Counted from the stretch's first letter, positions 25,140 through 33,525 are shown. The stretch: DNA of 47,855 nt from an uncultured Pseudokineococcus sp. (GCF_947495735.1 NZ_CANMAA010000021.1:1-47855); one strand, 5' to 3'. The notes: generated by a model from the sequence alone, not told the origin. Translations and numbers: made by a program.

Positions 25140-25351
25140 GTGCGGCGGCTCCCCGGCGAGGACGCCGACCCGCGAACCGGGACGGCGGGTCCGGGGCTAC
25201 CCCGGGCGCTGCAGGACGAGCACACGACCCCACCGCAGGCACCGCGCCGCGCTCCGCGCGGCCGGGTGCCCGCACGACGGGACAGGTCGCCGGGGGCCGC
25301 CGCACTCCCGCCGCGGTCCGTCGCAGCTCCCGCGACGGGTGCGGGCGGCTC
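25140..25351 (+). ncRNA. Candidate structured leader RNA of the retron-type RT (possible msr-msd)
   Basis: Between the predicted start and the RT gene are consecutive perfect stems: 25167-25173/25185-25191 (7 bp), 25191-25196/25200-25205 (6 bp, 3-nt loop), 25242-25247/25256-25261 (6 bp), an enclosing stem 25268-25275/25339-25346 (8 bp) and, inside it, 25320-25324/25332-25336 (5 bp). Retron RTs use a structured RNA encoded directly upstream as primer and template. The high GC content makes chance stems likely, and no retron RNA consensus was identified. The region is also open as a 71-codon frame ending in the RT start (GTGA), so it could instead be a coupled leader ORF. Confidence 0.3.
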
Positions 25352-26689
25352 GTGAGGACGGACGCGCCCGACCCCGTCGCCCAGGCGCTCGCCGACGCCC
25401 TCCTCGCCGAGGGCGACTGGACGAGCGAGAGCCTGGTGACCGCGGCCGCGCGGGTGCTCGGGAGCCGGCGGCGCTGGCTGCCGGCCCTCGCCGCGCACGT
25501 CCTGGCCGAGTGCCCCCGGCCGCCGCGGGACGCCCCGCGCCACCTGGCGGGTGTCGCCGGGGCCGCACCGCCCTTCGTCCGGGCGCGCGAGCGCGCCCAG
25601 CGGCGCGGCCACCCCCTCCGCGCGCGCCGCCACCCCGTGGTCCCGACCCGGGCCGGCGGCTCGCGCTGGCCCACGGCGCGCCTGGACGACGTCGGCGACG
25701 TCGCCCGGCTGCTCGACCTCGACGTCGGGCACCTCGACTGGATGGCCGACGTCCGCTCCCTCCAGCGGCGCGCCCGCCCCGGCCGGCTGCACCTGCACGG
25801 GTACCGGTGGCTCGAGCGCCCCGGTCGCGCCCCGCGGCTGCTGGAGGTGCCGACGCCGCGGCTCCGGCGGGTGCAGCGCGTCGTGCTCGACGAGGTGCTC
25901 GCCGGCGTCCCCGCGCACCCGGCCGCCCACGGCTTCGTCCCCGGCCGCGGCGTGCTGAGCGGGGCCCGCCCGCACGTCGGCGCGGACGTCGTGGTCAGCG
26001 CCGACCTGTCGTCCTTCTTCGCCGCGGTCACCGCCGGCCGCGTCTACCGGGTGCTGCGTGCGCTCGGGCACCCGGAGGCGGTGGCCCACGTGCTGACGGG
26101 CCTGTGCACGCACCGCGCGCCCGTGCGGGTCCTCGCCGCGATGCCGCCCGGGGGGAGCGACGTCGCGCGCTCCGCCCTGCGCCGGGCGCTCGCGAGCCCC
26201 CACCTGCCGCAGGGCGCGCCGACGTCGCCGCACCTGGCCAACCTGGCCGCGCACCGCCTGGACGTGCGGCTGGACTCCTACGCCCGCGCGTGCGGCGCCG
26301 CGTACACGCGCTACGCCGACGACCTCGCCCTGTCCGGCGGGCCCGACGTCGCGCGGCGCGCGGGGGCGCTGCTCGACGGCGTCCGGCGCGTGGTGCACGA
26401 CGAGGGGTACCGGCTCAACGAGGCCAAGACGCGCGTGCAGCCGCGCTCCCGGCGCCAGCAGGTGACCGGCGTCGTCGTCAACGACCGCCCCGGCGTCGGG
26501 CGCCGGGAGGTCGACGCCCTGCGCGCGCTGCTGCACAACTGCGTCGTGCGAGGGCCCGCGTCCCAGGACCGCGAGGGTCGGGGGCAGGGCCTGCGCGCCC
26601 ACCTCGAGGGGCGGGTGTCCTGGGTCGAGCACGTCTCGCCCGGGCGCGGCGCTGCGCTGCGGGCCGAGCTCGACCGCATCACCTGGTGA
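25352..26689 (+). CDS. Retron-type reverse transcriptase
   Basis: A 445-residue RNA-dependent DNA polymerase. RT motifs run from about residue 162 to 400: SADLSSFF with catalytic Asp218, LPQGAPTSPHLANL (285-298), YTRYADDLALS with Asp323-Asp324, NEAKTRV (356-362) and VTGVVVN (371-377), which is the retron-type VTG motif. GARPHVG (204-210) occupies the place of the retron NAxxH motif. The tail after VTG (GVGRREVDALRALLH, then a short helical end) resembles Ec86 RT. About 130 N-terminal residues form an extra domain of unknown role. GTG at 25352 overlaps an upstream frame (GTGA). There is no group II maturase or endonuclease domain. No effector gene is adjacent in the same operon. Biological role unknown; defence is inferred from the family. 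Confidence 0.88.
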   Translation: MRTDAPDPVAQALADALLAEGDWTSESLVTAAARVLGSRRRWLPALAAHVLAECPRPPRDAPRHLAGVAGAAPPFVRARERAQRRGHPLRARRHPVVPTRAGGSRWPTARLDDVGDVARLLDLDVGHLDWMADVRSLQRRARPGRLHLHGYRWLERPGRAPRLLEVPTPRLRRVQRVVLDEVLAGVPAHPAAHGFVPGRGVLSGARPHVGADVVVSADLSSFFAAVTAGRVYRVLRALGHPEAVAHVLTGLCTHRAPVRVLAAMPPGGSDVARSALRRALASPHLPQGAPTSPHLANLAAHRLDVRLDSYARACGAAYTRYADDLALSGGPDVARRAGALLDGVRRVVHDEGYRLNEAKTRVQPRSRRQQVTGVVVNDRPGVGRREVDALRALLHNCVVRGPASQDREGRGQGLRAHLEGRVSWVEHVSPGRGAALRAELDRITW

Positions 26690-26977
26690 ACGCCGCCCGG
26701 CGAGGAGGGCGCCGGCGTCTCGTGCGTCGTCCGTCCGGCCCAGCTGCCGCGACCCGGCCGGGCCGCAGGTCACGGGCCTGCAACGATCAGGAGGAGGCCT
26801 TGCCCCCGGGACCGCGGGCGGCTTATGTCCGTGTTGCGCGCGTCGTGCAGGCGTCCTCGAGGGCTCGACCGCCCAGGCGGTGGCGACGTGCGCGGGCGCG
26901 CGGGCGCGTGCTCACCGCAGCGCGCGACGCCCACCCAGCACGTGCACGTGCACGTGCGGTCGATCTCCAGGGGAGCC
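26690..26977. other. 288-bp intergenic region between RT and secreted protein
   Basis: It contains the GCACGTG-type palindrome at 26938-26957 and a purine-rich AGGAGGAGG at 26789-26797 with no convincing gene behind it. Nothing else recognised. Confidence 0.5.
26938..26957. repeat. Triple CACGTG palindrome upstream of the secreted-protein gene
   Basis: A 20-bp perfect palindrome made of three overlapping GCACGTGC units ends 20 bp before the ATG at 26978 and could be an operator or leader hairpin. Confidence 0.55.
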
Positions 26978-27943
26978 ATGACCAGGACCACGTCGCTCGT
27001 CGCCGGGCTGGCCCCCTTCGCCCTGGCCGTGTCCAGCAGCCTGGTGTTCGCCGCGCAGCACCCCGCAGCAGCGGCCTCGCCGACGCCGGCGGCTCCGTCG
27101 ACGTCGCAGAGCCAGCCGTTCGAGCTCGCGGAGAGCCCCACGACGGCGGAGGGCTCGTTCGACCACTCCGCGGGCCAGGTGGAGGTGGAGGCCGCGGCTG
27201 TCACGACCACGGAGGACAGCGCCACCGTCACGGTCAACGGCAAGGACTTCACGGTCACCCGTGACGACGTCGCGCAGACGGTCACCCGAGACGGGCACGG
27301 GAACGTCCTCCAGCAGGAGGACCTGGTCGCGCTCGAGGCGCTGGCCAGGGACCTCAACCACGAGCATGTGGAGCCCTCCGCCACGACGAGGGCCGGCCGG
27401 GACCACGTCGACCTGCTGGTCCGGTACGTCGCCCTGCTCGCCTCCGCGCCCGTCGGCCAGGAGATCGGTGCACGGGTGATCGACGAGCCGCGGATGGTGC
27501 TCGTGACCGACGCGGCGGTGAGGTCGGACGAGTCCGCCGCGGAGGCCGTGGCGGCCGAGGAGTGCGCCCAGCGGGCGGCCGACGCGGCCGATGGAGTGGA
27601 CCGGGCTGACCGGGCCGACGCCGCCGCTGCGCCCTGCCAGCGGGCGGACGAGGACGGGATCCTCTACATGTCGTGCTCCCGGAGCCGGCGCAGCCTCTAC
27701 TACGACGCCCAGGACCGGTGCTGGAGCCGCGACTACGTCGTCAGCGGCCCCGGGTCGGCCGGATCTCTGGGCGAGTGCGGCCCCGGGAGCGCCGGCATCG
27801 ACACCTACACCTACGACTGCGGTGAGCACGACCGCTGCGGCCGCGTCCACGGCGGCTCCTTCAACCCCTGGGACCGCAACTGCGGCGACGAGTTCTTCGA
27901 GGCCGAGGACGACTTCCTCTACGCGCCCATCAACCGCTGCTGA
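26978..27943 (+). CDS. Secreted Cys-rich protein with phospholipase A2-like motif
   Basis: A 321-residue protein with a signal peptide (about 1-33, hydrophobic core LVAGLAPFALAVSSSLVF then AAAAS). The N-terminal half (35-190) is acidic with a beta-rich segment (VTVNGKDFTVTRDDV). The C-terminal 105 residues carry most of the cysteines and the string ECGPGSAG then YDCGEHDRCG with Cys281, His284, Asp285 and Cys287. This resembles the CG-G calcium loop and the C-x-x-H-D-x-C active site of secreted phospholipase A2; the final Cys321 and Cys302 could form disulfides. Overall length differs from known bacterial PLA2, so the assignment is by motif only. ATG at 26978 follows AGGGGAG. Confidence 0.55.
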   Translation: MTRTTSLVAGLAPFALAVSSSLVFAAQHPAAAASPTPAAPSTSQSQPFELAESPTTAEGSFDHSAGQVEVEAAAVTTTEDSATVTVNGKDFTVTRDDVAQTVTRDGHGNVLQQEDLVALEALARDLNHEHVEPSATTRAGRDHVDLLVRYVALLASAPVGQEIGARVIDEPRMVLVTDAAVRSDESAAEAVAAEECAQRAADAADGVDRADRADAAAAPCQRADEDGILYMSCSRSRRSLYYDAQDRCWSRDYVVSGPGSAGSLGECGPGSAGIDTYTYDCGEHDRCGRVHGGSFNPWDRNCGDEFFEAEDDFLYAPINRC

Positions 27944-28086
27944 GCGGCAGCGGCGTCCTCGGCGGCTCGGCCCTCGAGGACCTGCGACGACGTGCGACCG
28001 GTCCCGTCCGACGTCCGCGACCCGCCGCCGGTCCACGACGGGGACGGCAGCGAGGACCGCGCGGTGTCGCACCTCGCGGCACGGCA

Positions 28087-28141
28087 CCCGAGACCCGAGG
28101 CTCGAGACCCGAGGCTTGAGACCCGAGACCCGAGACCCGAG
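28087..28141. repeat. Tandem GAGACCCGAG repeats
   Basis: About five imperfect copies of GAGACCCGAG, spaced 8 to 14 bp apart, just before the membrane-protein start at 28151. Such slippage-prone repeats can vary in number. Confidence 0.6.
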
Positions 28142-28150
28142 GGGCTCGTC

Positions 28151-28515
28151 ATGGCGCTGCGGACGACCGCTCTGGCCCTCGAGGTGGTCGCGACGGTCGT
28201 GGTCGTGGCGCTGGTGGTGCTCTTCGGCGCGACCGTCGCCCGGGAGAACGGGCTCGTCGTGGTGGCGCTGCTGGGCGTCCCCTGGTCGCCGCGCTGGCCG
28301 CTCTCGTGGCGACGGCGGGGGACGGGCTCCCGCGAGCGGGGACGGTGACCGCGGTCGCCGGGGTGCTGTCGCTGGTGCGGGCGGTCGTGACCGTCGTGGG
28401 GCGCGGCCTGCACCTGCTCCTGCCCGCCCTGGTGCTCCTCGCGTCGGCCGTCATCCTCGGCGTCGCCGCCGTCGAGGACTCCGGGGGTCGCCGGGCCGCT
28501 CGGCACGCCGCGTAG
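28151..28515 (+). pseudogene. Small membrane protein gene with a probable one-base frameshift
   Basis: Two overlapping frames together make one sensible protein. The first (ATG 28151) encodes hydrophobic helices (ALALEVVATVVVVALVVLFG, ENGLVVVALLGVP) and then turns into Arg/Trp-rich shadow sequence before stopping at 28348. The +1 frame picks up at 28282 with hydrophobic LVAALAALVATAGDGLPR and two more helices (AVVTVVGRGLHLLLPALVLL) and ends at TAG 28513-28515. Adding one C to the CCCC run at 28279-28282 joins them into about 121 residues with four helices. It is a true frameshift or a sequencing error. The function is not recognised. Confidence 0.6.
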
Positions 28516-28590
28516 GCCGAGCGGACCCTCTCCGCGCGCGCGGGGGCGGATGCCGGTCGGCGGCGACGCGCGGTCGTGGCGGCACCGCCC

Positions 28591-28606
28591 CCTCCGTCGA
28601 CGGAGG
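28591..28606. repeat. 16-bp perfect palindrome upstream of clpB
   Basis: CCTCCGTCGACGGAGG lies 22 bp before the clpB HAIR site. It could be the terminator of the upstream membrane-protein gene or a second regulatory site for clpB. Confidence 0.5.
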
Positions 28607-28627
28607 AATGGCGCCGCGCCGACCAGG

Positions 28628-28648
28628 GTTGAGCGACGTAGACTCAAG
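28628..28648. promoter_or_regulatory. HAIR element (HspR operator) upstream of clpB
   Basis: GTTGAG-N9-CTCAAG, the same arms and spacing as HAIR element 2 of dnaK. TAGACT (28639-28644) inside it is a plausible -10, so HspR would block clpB transcription. HspR control of clpB is known in Streptomyces. Confidence 0.85.
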
Positions 28649-28726
28649 TCTCGACGGACGGCCGGCTGGCCGAGCCGTCACCCCGTCAGACCCGCCGGGC
28701 CCCCGGCGCGCACCAGGAGGTGGACG

Positions 28727-31546
28727 TTGGACGCCGAGTTCACGACGAGGACCCGCGAGGCGGTCACCGCCGCGGTCCAGGCCGCAGCCGCGGCCGGCAA
28801 CCCGCAGGTGGAGCCCGCCCACCTGCTCGTCGCCCTCACCGAGGACGCCGGCGGCGTCGCCGCCGGCCTGCTCGAGGCGGTCGGCGCGCAGCCGGCCCGC
28901 GTCGGCGAGCAGGCCCGCGGTCTGCTCGCCGCGCTGCCCCGCACCGCGGGCGAGACCGTGGTGCAGCCGCAGCTCTCGCGCGGCGCCCTCGCCGCCGTCC
29001 CCGTGGCGCAGCAGGAGATGCGCGCGCTCGGGGACTCCTACGTCTCGACCGAGCACCTGCTCCTCGCCCTGGCCGCCGACACCGGCGCGACGGGGGATCT
29101 GCTGCGCTCGAGCGGCGCGACGCGCGAGGCGCTGCTGGACGCGCTGCCGCGCGTGCGGGGGGCGGCGAAGGTCACCTCGCCCGACCCCGAGGGCACCTAC
29201 AAGGCCCTCGAGCAGTACGGCGCCGACCTCACCCAGGCGGCCCGCGACGGGCGCCTCGACCCGGTGATCGGCCGGGACGCGGAGATCCGGCGCGTCGTCC
29301 AGGTGCTGTCGCGGCGCACGAAGAACAACCCCGTCCTCATCGGCGAGCCCGGCGTCGGCAAGACGGCCGTCGTCGAGGGGCTGGCCCAGCGCATCGTCGA
29401 CGGCGACGTGCCCGAGTCGCTGCGCGGCAAGCGCCTGATCTCCCTCGACCTGGCGGCGATGGTCGCGGGGGCCAAGTACCGCGGGGAGTTCGAGGAGCGC
29501 CTCAAGGCGGTCCTCGCCGAGATCCAGGGCTCCGACGGCCAGGTCGTCACCTTCATCGACGAGCTGCACACGGTCGTGGGCGCCGGCGGCGGCTCCGAGG
29601 GGGCGATGGACGCCGGCAACATGCTCAAGCCGATGCTCGCCCGCGGCGAGCTGCGCCTCGTCGGGGCGACGACGCTCGACGAGTACCGCGAGCGGATCGA
29701 GAAGGACCCGGCGCTGGAGCGCCGCTTCCAGCAGGTCTTCGTCGGCGAGCCGGACGTGGCGGACACCGTGACGATCCTGCGCGGGCTCAAGGAGCGCTAC
29801 GAGGCGCACCACAAGGTCACCATCACCGACGGCGCCCTCGTCGCCGCGGCCCAGCTCTCCGACCGCTACATCACCGGTCGCCAGCTGCCCGACAAGGCGA
29901 TCGACCTCGTCGACGAGGCCGCCTCGCGCCTGCGGATGGAGCTGGACTCCTCCCCGGTCGAGGTCGACGAGCTCAGCCGCGCCGTCGACCGCCTCGTGAT
30001 GGAGGAGATGGCGCTGTCCCGGGCCGCGGAGGACGACCCCGCGGCCGCCGAGCGCCTGGAGCGGCTGCGCGCCGACCTCGCCGACCGCCGCGAGAGGCTG
30101 GCCGGCCTGTCCGCGCGGTGGGAGCGGGAGAAGAGCGGCGTGAACCGGGTCGGCGACCTGCGCGCCCGGCTCGACGCGCTGCGCTCGGACGCCGACCGCG
30201 CCGTGCGGGAGACGGACTGGGAGACGGCCTCGCGGCTGCGCTTCCACGACGTCCCCGCGGTCGAGCGCGAGCTCGCGGAGGCGGAGGCCAGCGAGGCGGA
30301 CGACGGCGGCGAGGAGCCGATGGTCGCCCAGCGCGTCGGCGCCGGGGACATCGCCGACGTGGTGGCCGCGTGGACGGGCATCCCCGCGGGGCGCCTCCTG
30401 GAGGGCGAGCAGGACAAGCTGCTGCGGATGGAGGACGTGCTGGGCGCGCGCCTCGTCGGCCAGCGGCGCGCGGTGGAGGCCGTCTCCGACGCCGTGCGGC
30501 GCAGCCGCGCCGGCGTCAGCGACCCCGACCGGCCCACGGGCTCCTTCCTCTTCCTCGGGCCGACCGGCGTCGGGAAGACCGAGCTCGCCAAGTCGCTCGC
30601 GGACTTCCTCTTCGACGACGAGCGCGCCATGGTCCGCATCGACATGAGCGAGTACGGCGAGAAGCACTCGGTGGCCCGGCTCGTGGGCGCCCCTCCCGGG
30701 TACGTCGGGTACGACCAGGGCGGGCAGCTGACCGAGGCCGTGCGCCGCCGCCCGTACGGCGTCGTCCTGCTGGACGAGGTGGAGAAGGCCCACCCCGACG
30801 TCTTCGACGTGCTCCTGCAGGTGCTCGACGACGGCCGTCTCACCGACGGCCAGGGGCGGACGGTCGACTTCCGCTCGACGATCCTCGTGCTCACGAGCAA
30901 CCTCGGCAGCCAGCACCTCGCCGACCCCTCGCGCTCGCGCGAGGACCAGCACGCGGCCGTGATGACGGAGGTCCGCCGGGCGTTCAAGCCGGAGTTCCTC
31001 AACCGGCTCGACGAGGTCGTCGTCTTCGACCCGCTGGGCACCGAGGAGCTCAGCCGGATCGTCGGGCTCGCCGTCGAGCGGCTGGCCGCGCGCCTGGCCG
31101 ACCGCCGGCTCGGCCTCGAGGTCACGACGGCCGCCCGCGACTGGCTGGCGCTCGAGGCCTACGACCCCGCGTACGGGGCCCGGCCGCTGCGCCGGCTCGT
31201 GCAGCGGGAGATCGGCGACCGCCTCGCCCGCGCCCTGCTCGCGGGTGAGGTCGGGGACGGCGACGTCGTGGTCGTGGACGTCGACGGGCCGGAGCCCGCC
31301 GACGCCCACGAGCCGCTGGCGCTGACCGCCGCGCCGCTCGGTGCCGGGGCGGGCGACCACGAAGGGGCCGGCGACCAGGCCGCTGACCGCAGCGCTGGCG
31401 ACGGGCGGGCGGCTGACGGGGTCTCCGGCGGCGGGCGGACGGCGCCCGACCGACCGGGGGATCAGCCGCTGGGCGAGGCCGGCTCGGGTCGCCGCGACCG
31501 CTCGGGGCTCGTGCTGCGACGCCGCGAGCGGGTCACCGACCGCTGA
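28727..31546 (+). CDS. clpB: ClpB disaggregase (Hsp100)
   Basis: A 939-residue AAA+ hexameric chaperone that pulls apart aggregates with DnaK. The N domain (1-145) is followed by AAA-1 with Walker [14 protein letters not shown] and Walker B FIDELH, the coiled-coil M domain (about 400-520), then AAA-2 with [14 protein letters not shown] and [15 protein letters not shown] at 28727 is 6 nt after AGGAGG. The protein is about 70 residues longer than typical ClpB because of a Gly/Ala/Asp-rich disordered tail ending in RRRERVTDR. Stress control comes from the HAIR site at 28628-28648. Confidence 0.97.
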   Translation: MDAEFTTRTREAVTAAVQAAAAAGNPQVEPAHLLVALTEDAGGVAAGLLEAVGAQPARVGEQARGLLAALPRTAGETVVQPQLSRGALAAVPVAQQEMRALGDSYVSTEHLLLALAADTGATGDLLRSSGATREALLDALPRVRGAAKVTSPDPEGTYKALEQYGADLTQAARDGRLDPVIGRDAEIRRVVQVLSRRTKNNPVLIGEPGVGKTAVVEGLAQRIVDGDVPESLRGKRLISLDLAAMVAGAKYRGEFEERLKAVLAEIQGSDGQVVTFIDELHTVVGAGGGSEGAMDAGNMLKPMLARGELRLVGATTLDEYRERIEKDPALERRFQQVFVGEPDVADTVTILRGLKERYEAHHKVTITDGALVAAAQLSDRYITGRQLPDKAIDLVDEAASRLRMELDSSPVEVDELSRAVDRLVMEEMALSRAAEDDPAAAERLERLRADLADRRERLAGLSARWEREKSGVNRVGDLRARLDALRSDADRAVRETDWETASRLRFHDVPAVERELAEAEASEADDGGEEPMVAQRVGAGDIADVVAAWTGIPAGRLLEGEQDKLLRMEDVLGARLVGQRRAVEAVSDAVRRSRAGVSDPDRPTGSFLFLGPTGVGKTELAKSLADFLFDDERAMVRIDMSEYGEKHSVARLVGAPPGYVGYDQGGQLTEAVRRRPYGVVLLDEVEKAHPDVFDVLLQVLDDGRLTDGQGRTVDFRSTILVLTSNLGSQHLADPSRSREDQHAAVMTEVRRAFKPEFLNRLDEVVVFDPLGTEELSRIVGLAVERLAARLADRRLGLEVTTAARDWLALEAYDPAYGARPLRRLVQREIGDRLARALLAGEVGDGDVVVVDVDGPEPADAHEPLALTAAPLGAGAGDHEGAGDQAADRSAGDGRAADGVSGGGRTAPDRPGDQPLGEAGSGRRDRSGLVLRRRERVTDR

Positions 31547-31595
31547 GCCGCAGCCGCTCGAGCGACCTGCGCGGGCGGCCCTCTGGGCCGCGCGC

Positions 31596-31613
31596 GTCCA
31601 CACAAGTGTGGAC
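31596..31613. repeat. GTCCACAC/GTGTGGAC inverted repeat after clpB
   Basis: Two perfect 8-bp arms around AA, 50 bp past the clpB stop. Ten bases further on lies the hairpin at 31624-31647. Possible terminator part or protein-binding site. Confidence 0.5.
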
Positions 31614-31623
31614 ATCGCAGAGG

Positions 31624-31647
31624 GCTTCGAGGGTGGTTGCTCGAAGC
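31624..31647 (+). terminator. Candidate clpB terminator hairpin
   Basis: GCTTCGAG and CTCGAAGC form an 8-bp stem with an 8-nt loop, 78 bp after clpB. Confidence 0.45.
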
Positions 31648-31702
31648 AGGGGAGTCCTACGCTCTGTCGGACGGTGCTCCGGTGGGGCGCTGAGCAGTCG
31701 TC

Positions 31703-31737
31703 GACGGCCGTGGCCCGCGGGGGGGTCCACGGCCGTC
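31703..31737 (-). terminator. Terminator of the SDR gene
   Basis: An 11-bp perfect stem (31703-31713 with 31727-31737) and 13-nt loop, 44 bp past the SDR stop at 31781. It may also stop transcription coming from clpB. Confidence 0.6.
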
Positions 31738-31780
31738 GGTGCGTCTGCCCCCGGTCGGCCCGCCCGCGGGGACGCCCCGG

Positions 31781-32545
31781 TCAGCTGCGGGCGGAGACGA
31801 CCGCCCGCGAGCCACGGCGCACGAGGCTGCGCGGGGCGTGGCGGATGAGGTGCACGAGAGCCGCGTAGCGCGCCGTGGGCACCGAGATGACGCGACCGCG
31901 CGCCACGTCGTCGAGGGCGGTGCTCACCAGCTCCTCGACGTCGACCCAGCCGAGCTCGGGCAGCTTCGACATGTGCAGGTCGGCGCGCTCGTGGAACTCC
32001 GTGCGCACGAAGCCGGGGCACAGCGCCGTCACGGTGACGCCGCTGCCCGCGAGCTCGCCCGCCAGGCTCTCCGAGTAGGCCGTCACCCACGCCTTGACGG
32101 CGGAGTACCCGCCCATCGTGACGAAGCCGGCGACGCTCGAGACGTTGAGGACGGCGCCCCGCCCGCGGGCGCGCATGCCCCGCCCCGCCGCGCCGCCGAG
32201 CACCAGCACGGCCTTGGCCATGACGTCGAGGGCGCGCTCCTGCTCGGAGGTGTCCGGGTCCAGCAGTCGCGACGCCAGGCCGAAGCCGGCGTTGTTGACC
32301 AGCAGGTCGACCGGGCGACCGGCGTCCTCGAGGCGGTCGGCGACCCGCTGGACGTCCACGCGGTCGGCGAGGTCGGCGCGCAGCACCTCGACCTGGACGC
32401 CGCTGCCGCGCAGGTCCGCGGCGACCTCCTCCAGGCGGGCGGCGTCGCGCGCGACGAGCACCAGGTCGTGGCCGCGGCGGGCCAGCTGCCTCGCGAAGGC
32501 CGCCCCGATGCCGGAGGTGCCGCCCGTGACCAGTGCCGTCGCCAT
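31781..32545 (-). CDS. Short-chain dehydrogenase/reductase
   Basis: A 254-residue classical-type SDR with a Rossmann fold. It has the cofactor motif TGGTSGIG at residues 7-14, NNAG at about 89-92, the catalytic Ser near 138 (NVSSVAG) and YSAVKAW with Tyr/Lys at about 150-154, then PGFVRTEF. The acidic residue after beta-2 is replaced by Arg (VARDAARL), suggesting NADP. It groups by appearance with the DltE/YqjQ-like general oxidoreductases; the substrate is unknown. ATG at 32545; no operon partner. Confidence 0.88.
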   Translation of the reverse strand: MATALVTGGTSGIGAAFARQLARRGHDLVLVARDAARLEEVAADLRGSGVQVEVLRADLADRVDVQRVADRLEDAGRPVDLLVNNAGFGLASRLLDPDTSEQERALDVMAKAVLVLGGAAGRGMRARGRGAVLNVSSVAGFVTMGGYSAVKAWVTAYSESLAGELAGSGVTVTALCPGFVRTEFHERADLHMSKLPELGWVDVEELVSTALDDVARGRVISVPTARYAALVHLIRHAPRSLVRRGSRAVVSARS

Positions 32546-32690
32546 GCCCCGCACCGTACCCAGCCCTCGTGCGCCGGGCCCTCGTGAGCCCGGCCCTCGT
32601 GCGCCGACCGCCCGGCGCCACGGCCGGTCGGCTCCGCAGCCGCCCGCCGCGCCCCGCGGACGGCGCGGCGCCCGCCCCGGACGTCCCGGG

Positions 32691-32696
32691 TAGCGT
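32691..32696 (+). promoter_or_regulatory. -10 box for a leaderless xthA transcript
   Basis: TAGCGT ends 8 nt before the GTG start at 32705 and no ribosome site is present, so translation probably starts at the 5' end of the mRNA. Confidence 0.5.
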
Positions 32697-32704
32697 CGCC
32701 GTCC

Positions 32705-33493
32705 GTGCGCATCGCCACCTGGAACGTCAACTCCGTCCGCGCCCGCGTCGACCGCCTCGTGGCATGGCTGGAGCGCAGCGACGTCGACGTCGTGGCGCTG
32801 CAGGAGACCAAGTGCAAGGACGAGCAGTTCCCCGAGGAGCGGCTGCGCGAGGCCGGCTACGAGGTGGCCCACCACGGCCTGAACCAGTGGAACGGCGTCG
32901 CGGTGCTCTCGCGGGTGGGGCTGGAGGACGTGCGCGTCGGCTTCCCGGGCCAGCCCGGCTGGGGGGAGGGCTCCGAGGCCGAGGCCCGCGCGCTCGGGGC
33001 GCGGTGCGGCGGCGTCGACGTGTGGAGCCTGTACGTCCCGAACGGGCGCGCGCTCGAGGACCCGCACTACGCCTACAAGCTGGACTGGCTGGCCAGGCTG
33101 CGCGACGCCGGCGCGGCGTGGCTGGCGGAGGACGCCGACGCGCAGGTCGCCCTCTGCGGCGACTGGAACGTGGCCCCGACCGACGAGGACGTCTGGGACC
33201 CCGCCGTCTTCGCGACGAGCACGCACACCTCCGAGCCGGAGCGGGCGGCGTTCCGGGCCGTGGTCGACGCCGGGTACGCCGACGTGGTGCGCCCGCACGC
33301 CCCTGGGCCGGGCACCTACACCTACTGGGACTACACGCAGCTGCGCTTCCCCCGCCGCGAGGGCATGCGCATCGACTTCGCCCTGTGCTCCCCGGCGCTG
33401 GCGGCGCGGGTGACCGGCGCCGAGATCGACCGGCAGGAGCGCAAGGGCAAGGGCGCCAGCGACCACGCGCCCGTGGTCGTCGAGCTGGGCTGA
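32705..33493 (+). CDS. xthA: Exodeoxyribonuclease III (AP endonuclease)
   Basis: A 262-residue Mg-dependent enzyme of base-excision repair that cuts at abasic sites and trims 3' ends. It has the EEP-family motifs: WNVNSVRARVDRL at the N-terminus, LQETKCKDEQFP with the metal Glu near residue 36, CGDWNVAP with Asp/Asn near 155-157, and C-terminal GASDHAPVVVEL with the catalytic Asp-His. GTG at 32705 with a -10 box 8 nt upstream. Normal length for XthA. Convergent with the unknown gene 32 bp downstream. Confidence 0.93.
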   Translation: MRIATWNVNSVRARVDRLVAWLERSDVDVVALQETKCKDEQFPEERLREAGYEVAHHGLNQWNGVAVLSRVGLEDVRVGFPGQPGWGEGSEAEARALGARCGGVDVWSLYVPNGRALEDPHYAYKLDWLARLRDAGAAWLAEDADAQVALCGDWNVAPTDEDVWDPAVFATSTHTSEPERAAFRAVVDAGYADVVRPHAPGPGTYTYWDYTQLRFPRREGMRIDFALCSPALAARVTGAEIDRQERKGKGASDHAPVVVELG

Positions 33494-33525
33494 CCACCTC
33501 CTCGGCGCCCCCGGCCGCGGGGTGC

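Larger units (their letters stand above)
24881..25351. other. 471-bp region: divergent promoter zone and structured RT leader
   Basis: It separates the divergent GAF-ANTAR and reverse-transcriptase genes. The left half holds the minus-strand -10 candidate (25047-25052). The right half (25127-25351) holds a TAGCAT box and five hairpins, described separately. Confidence 0.5.

Noticed and set aside
25352-26689. Group II intron or DGR reverse transcriptase
   Set aside because: No maturase or endonuclease domain after the RT, no intron domain V-like hairpin seen downstream, no template/variable repeat; the VTG motif and tail fit retron-type RT.
26800-27264. TTG-start frame after AGGAGGAGG, overlapping the secreted-protein gene
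   Set aside because: Arg/Gly/His-rich shadow composition and overlap with a gene that has a good signal peptide.
28451-31615. 1054-codon open frame on the minus strand opposite clpB
   Set aside because: Clear antisense shadow of clpB; low-complexity V/D/L/G/R composition and no domain. Similar long shadows lie opposite dnaK (8538-10178) and purA/CNNM genes.
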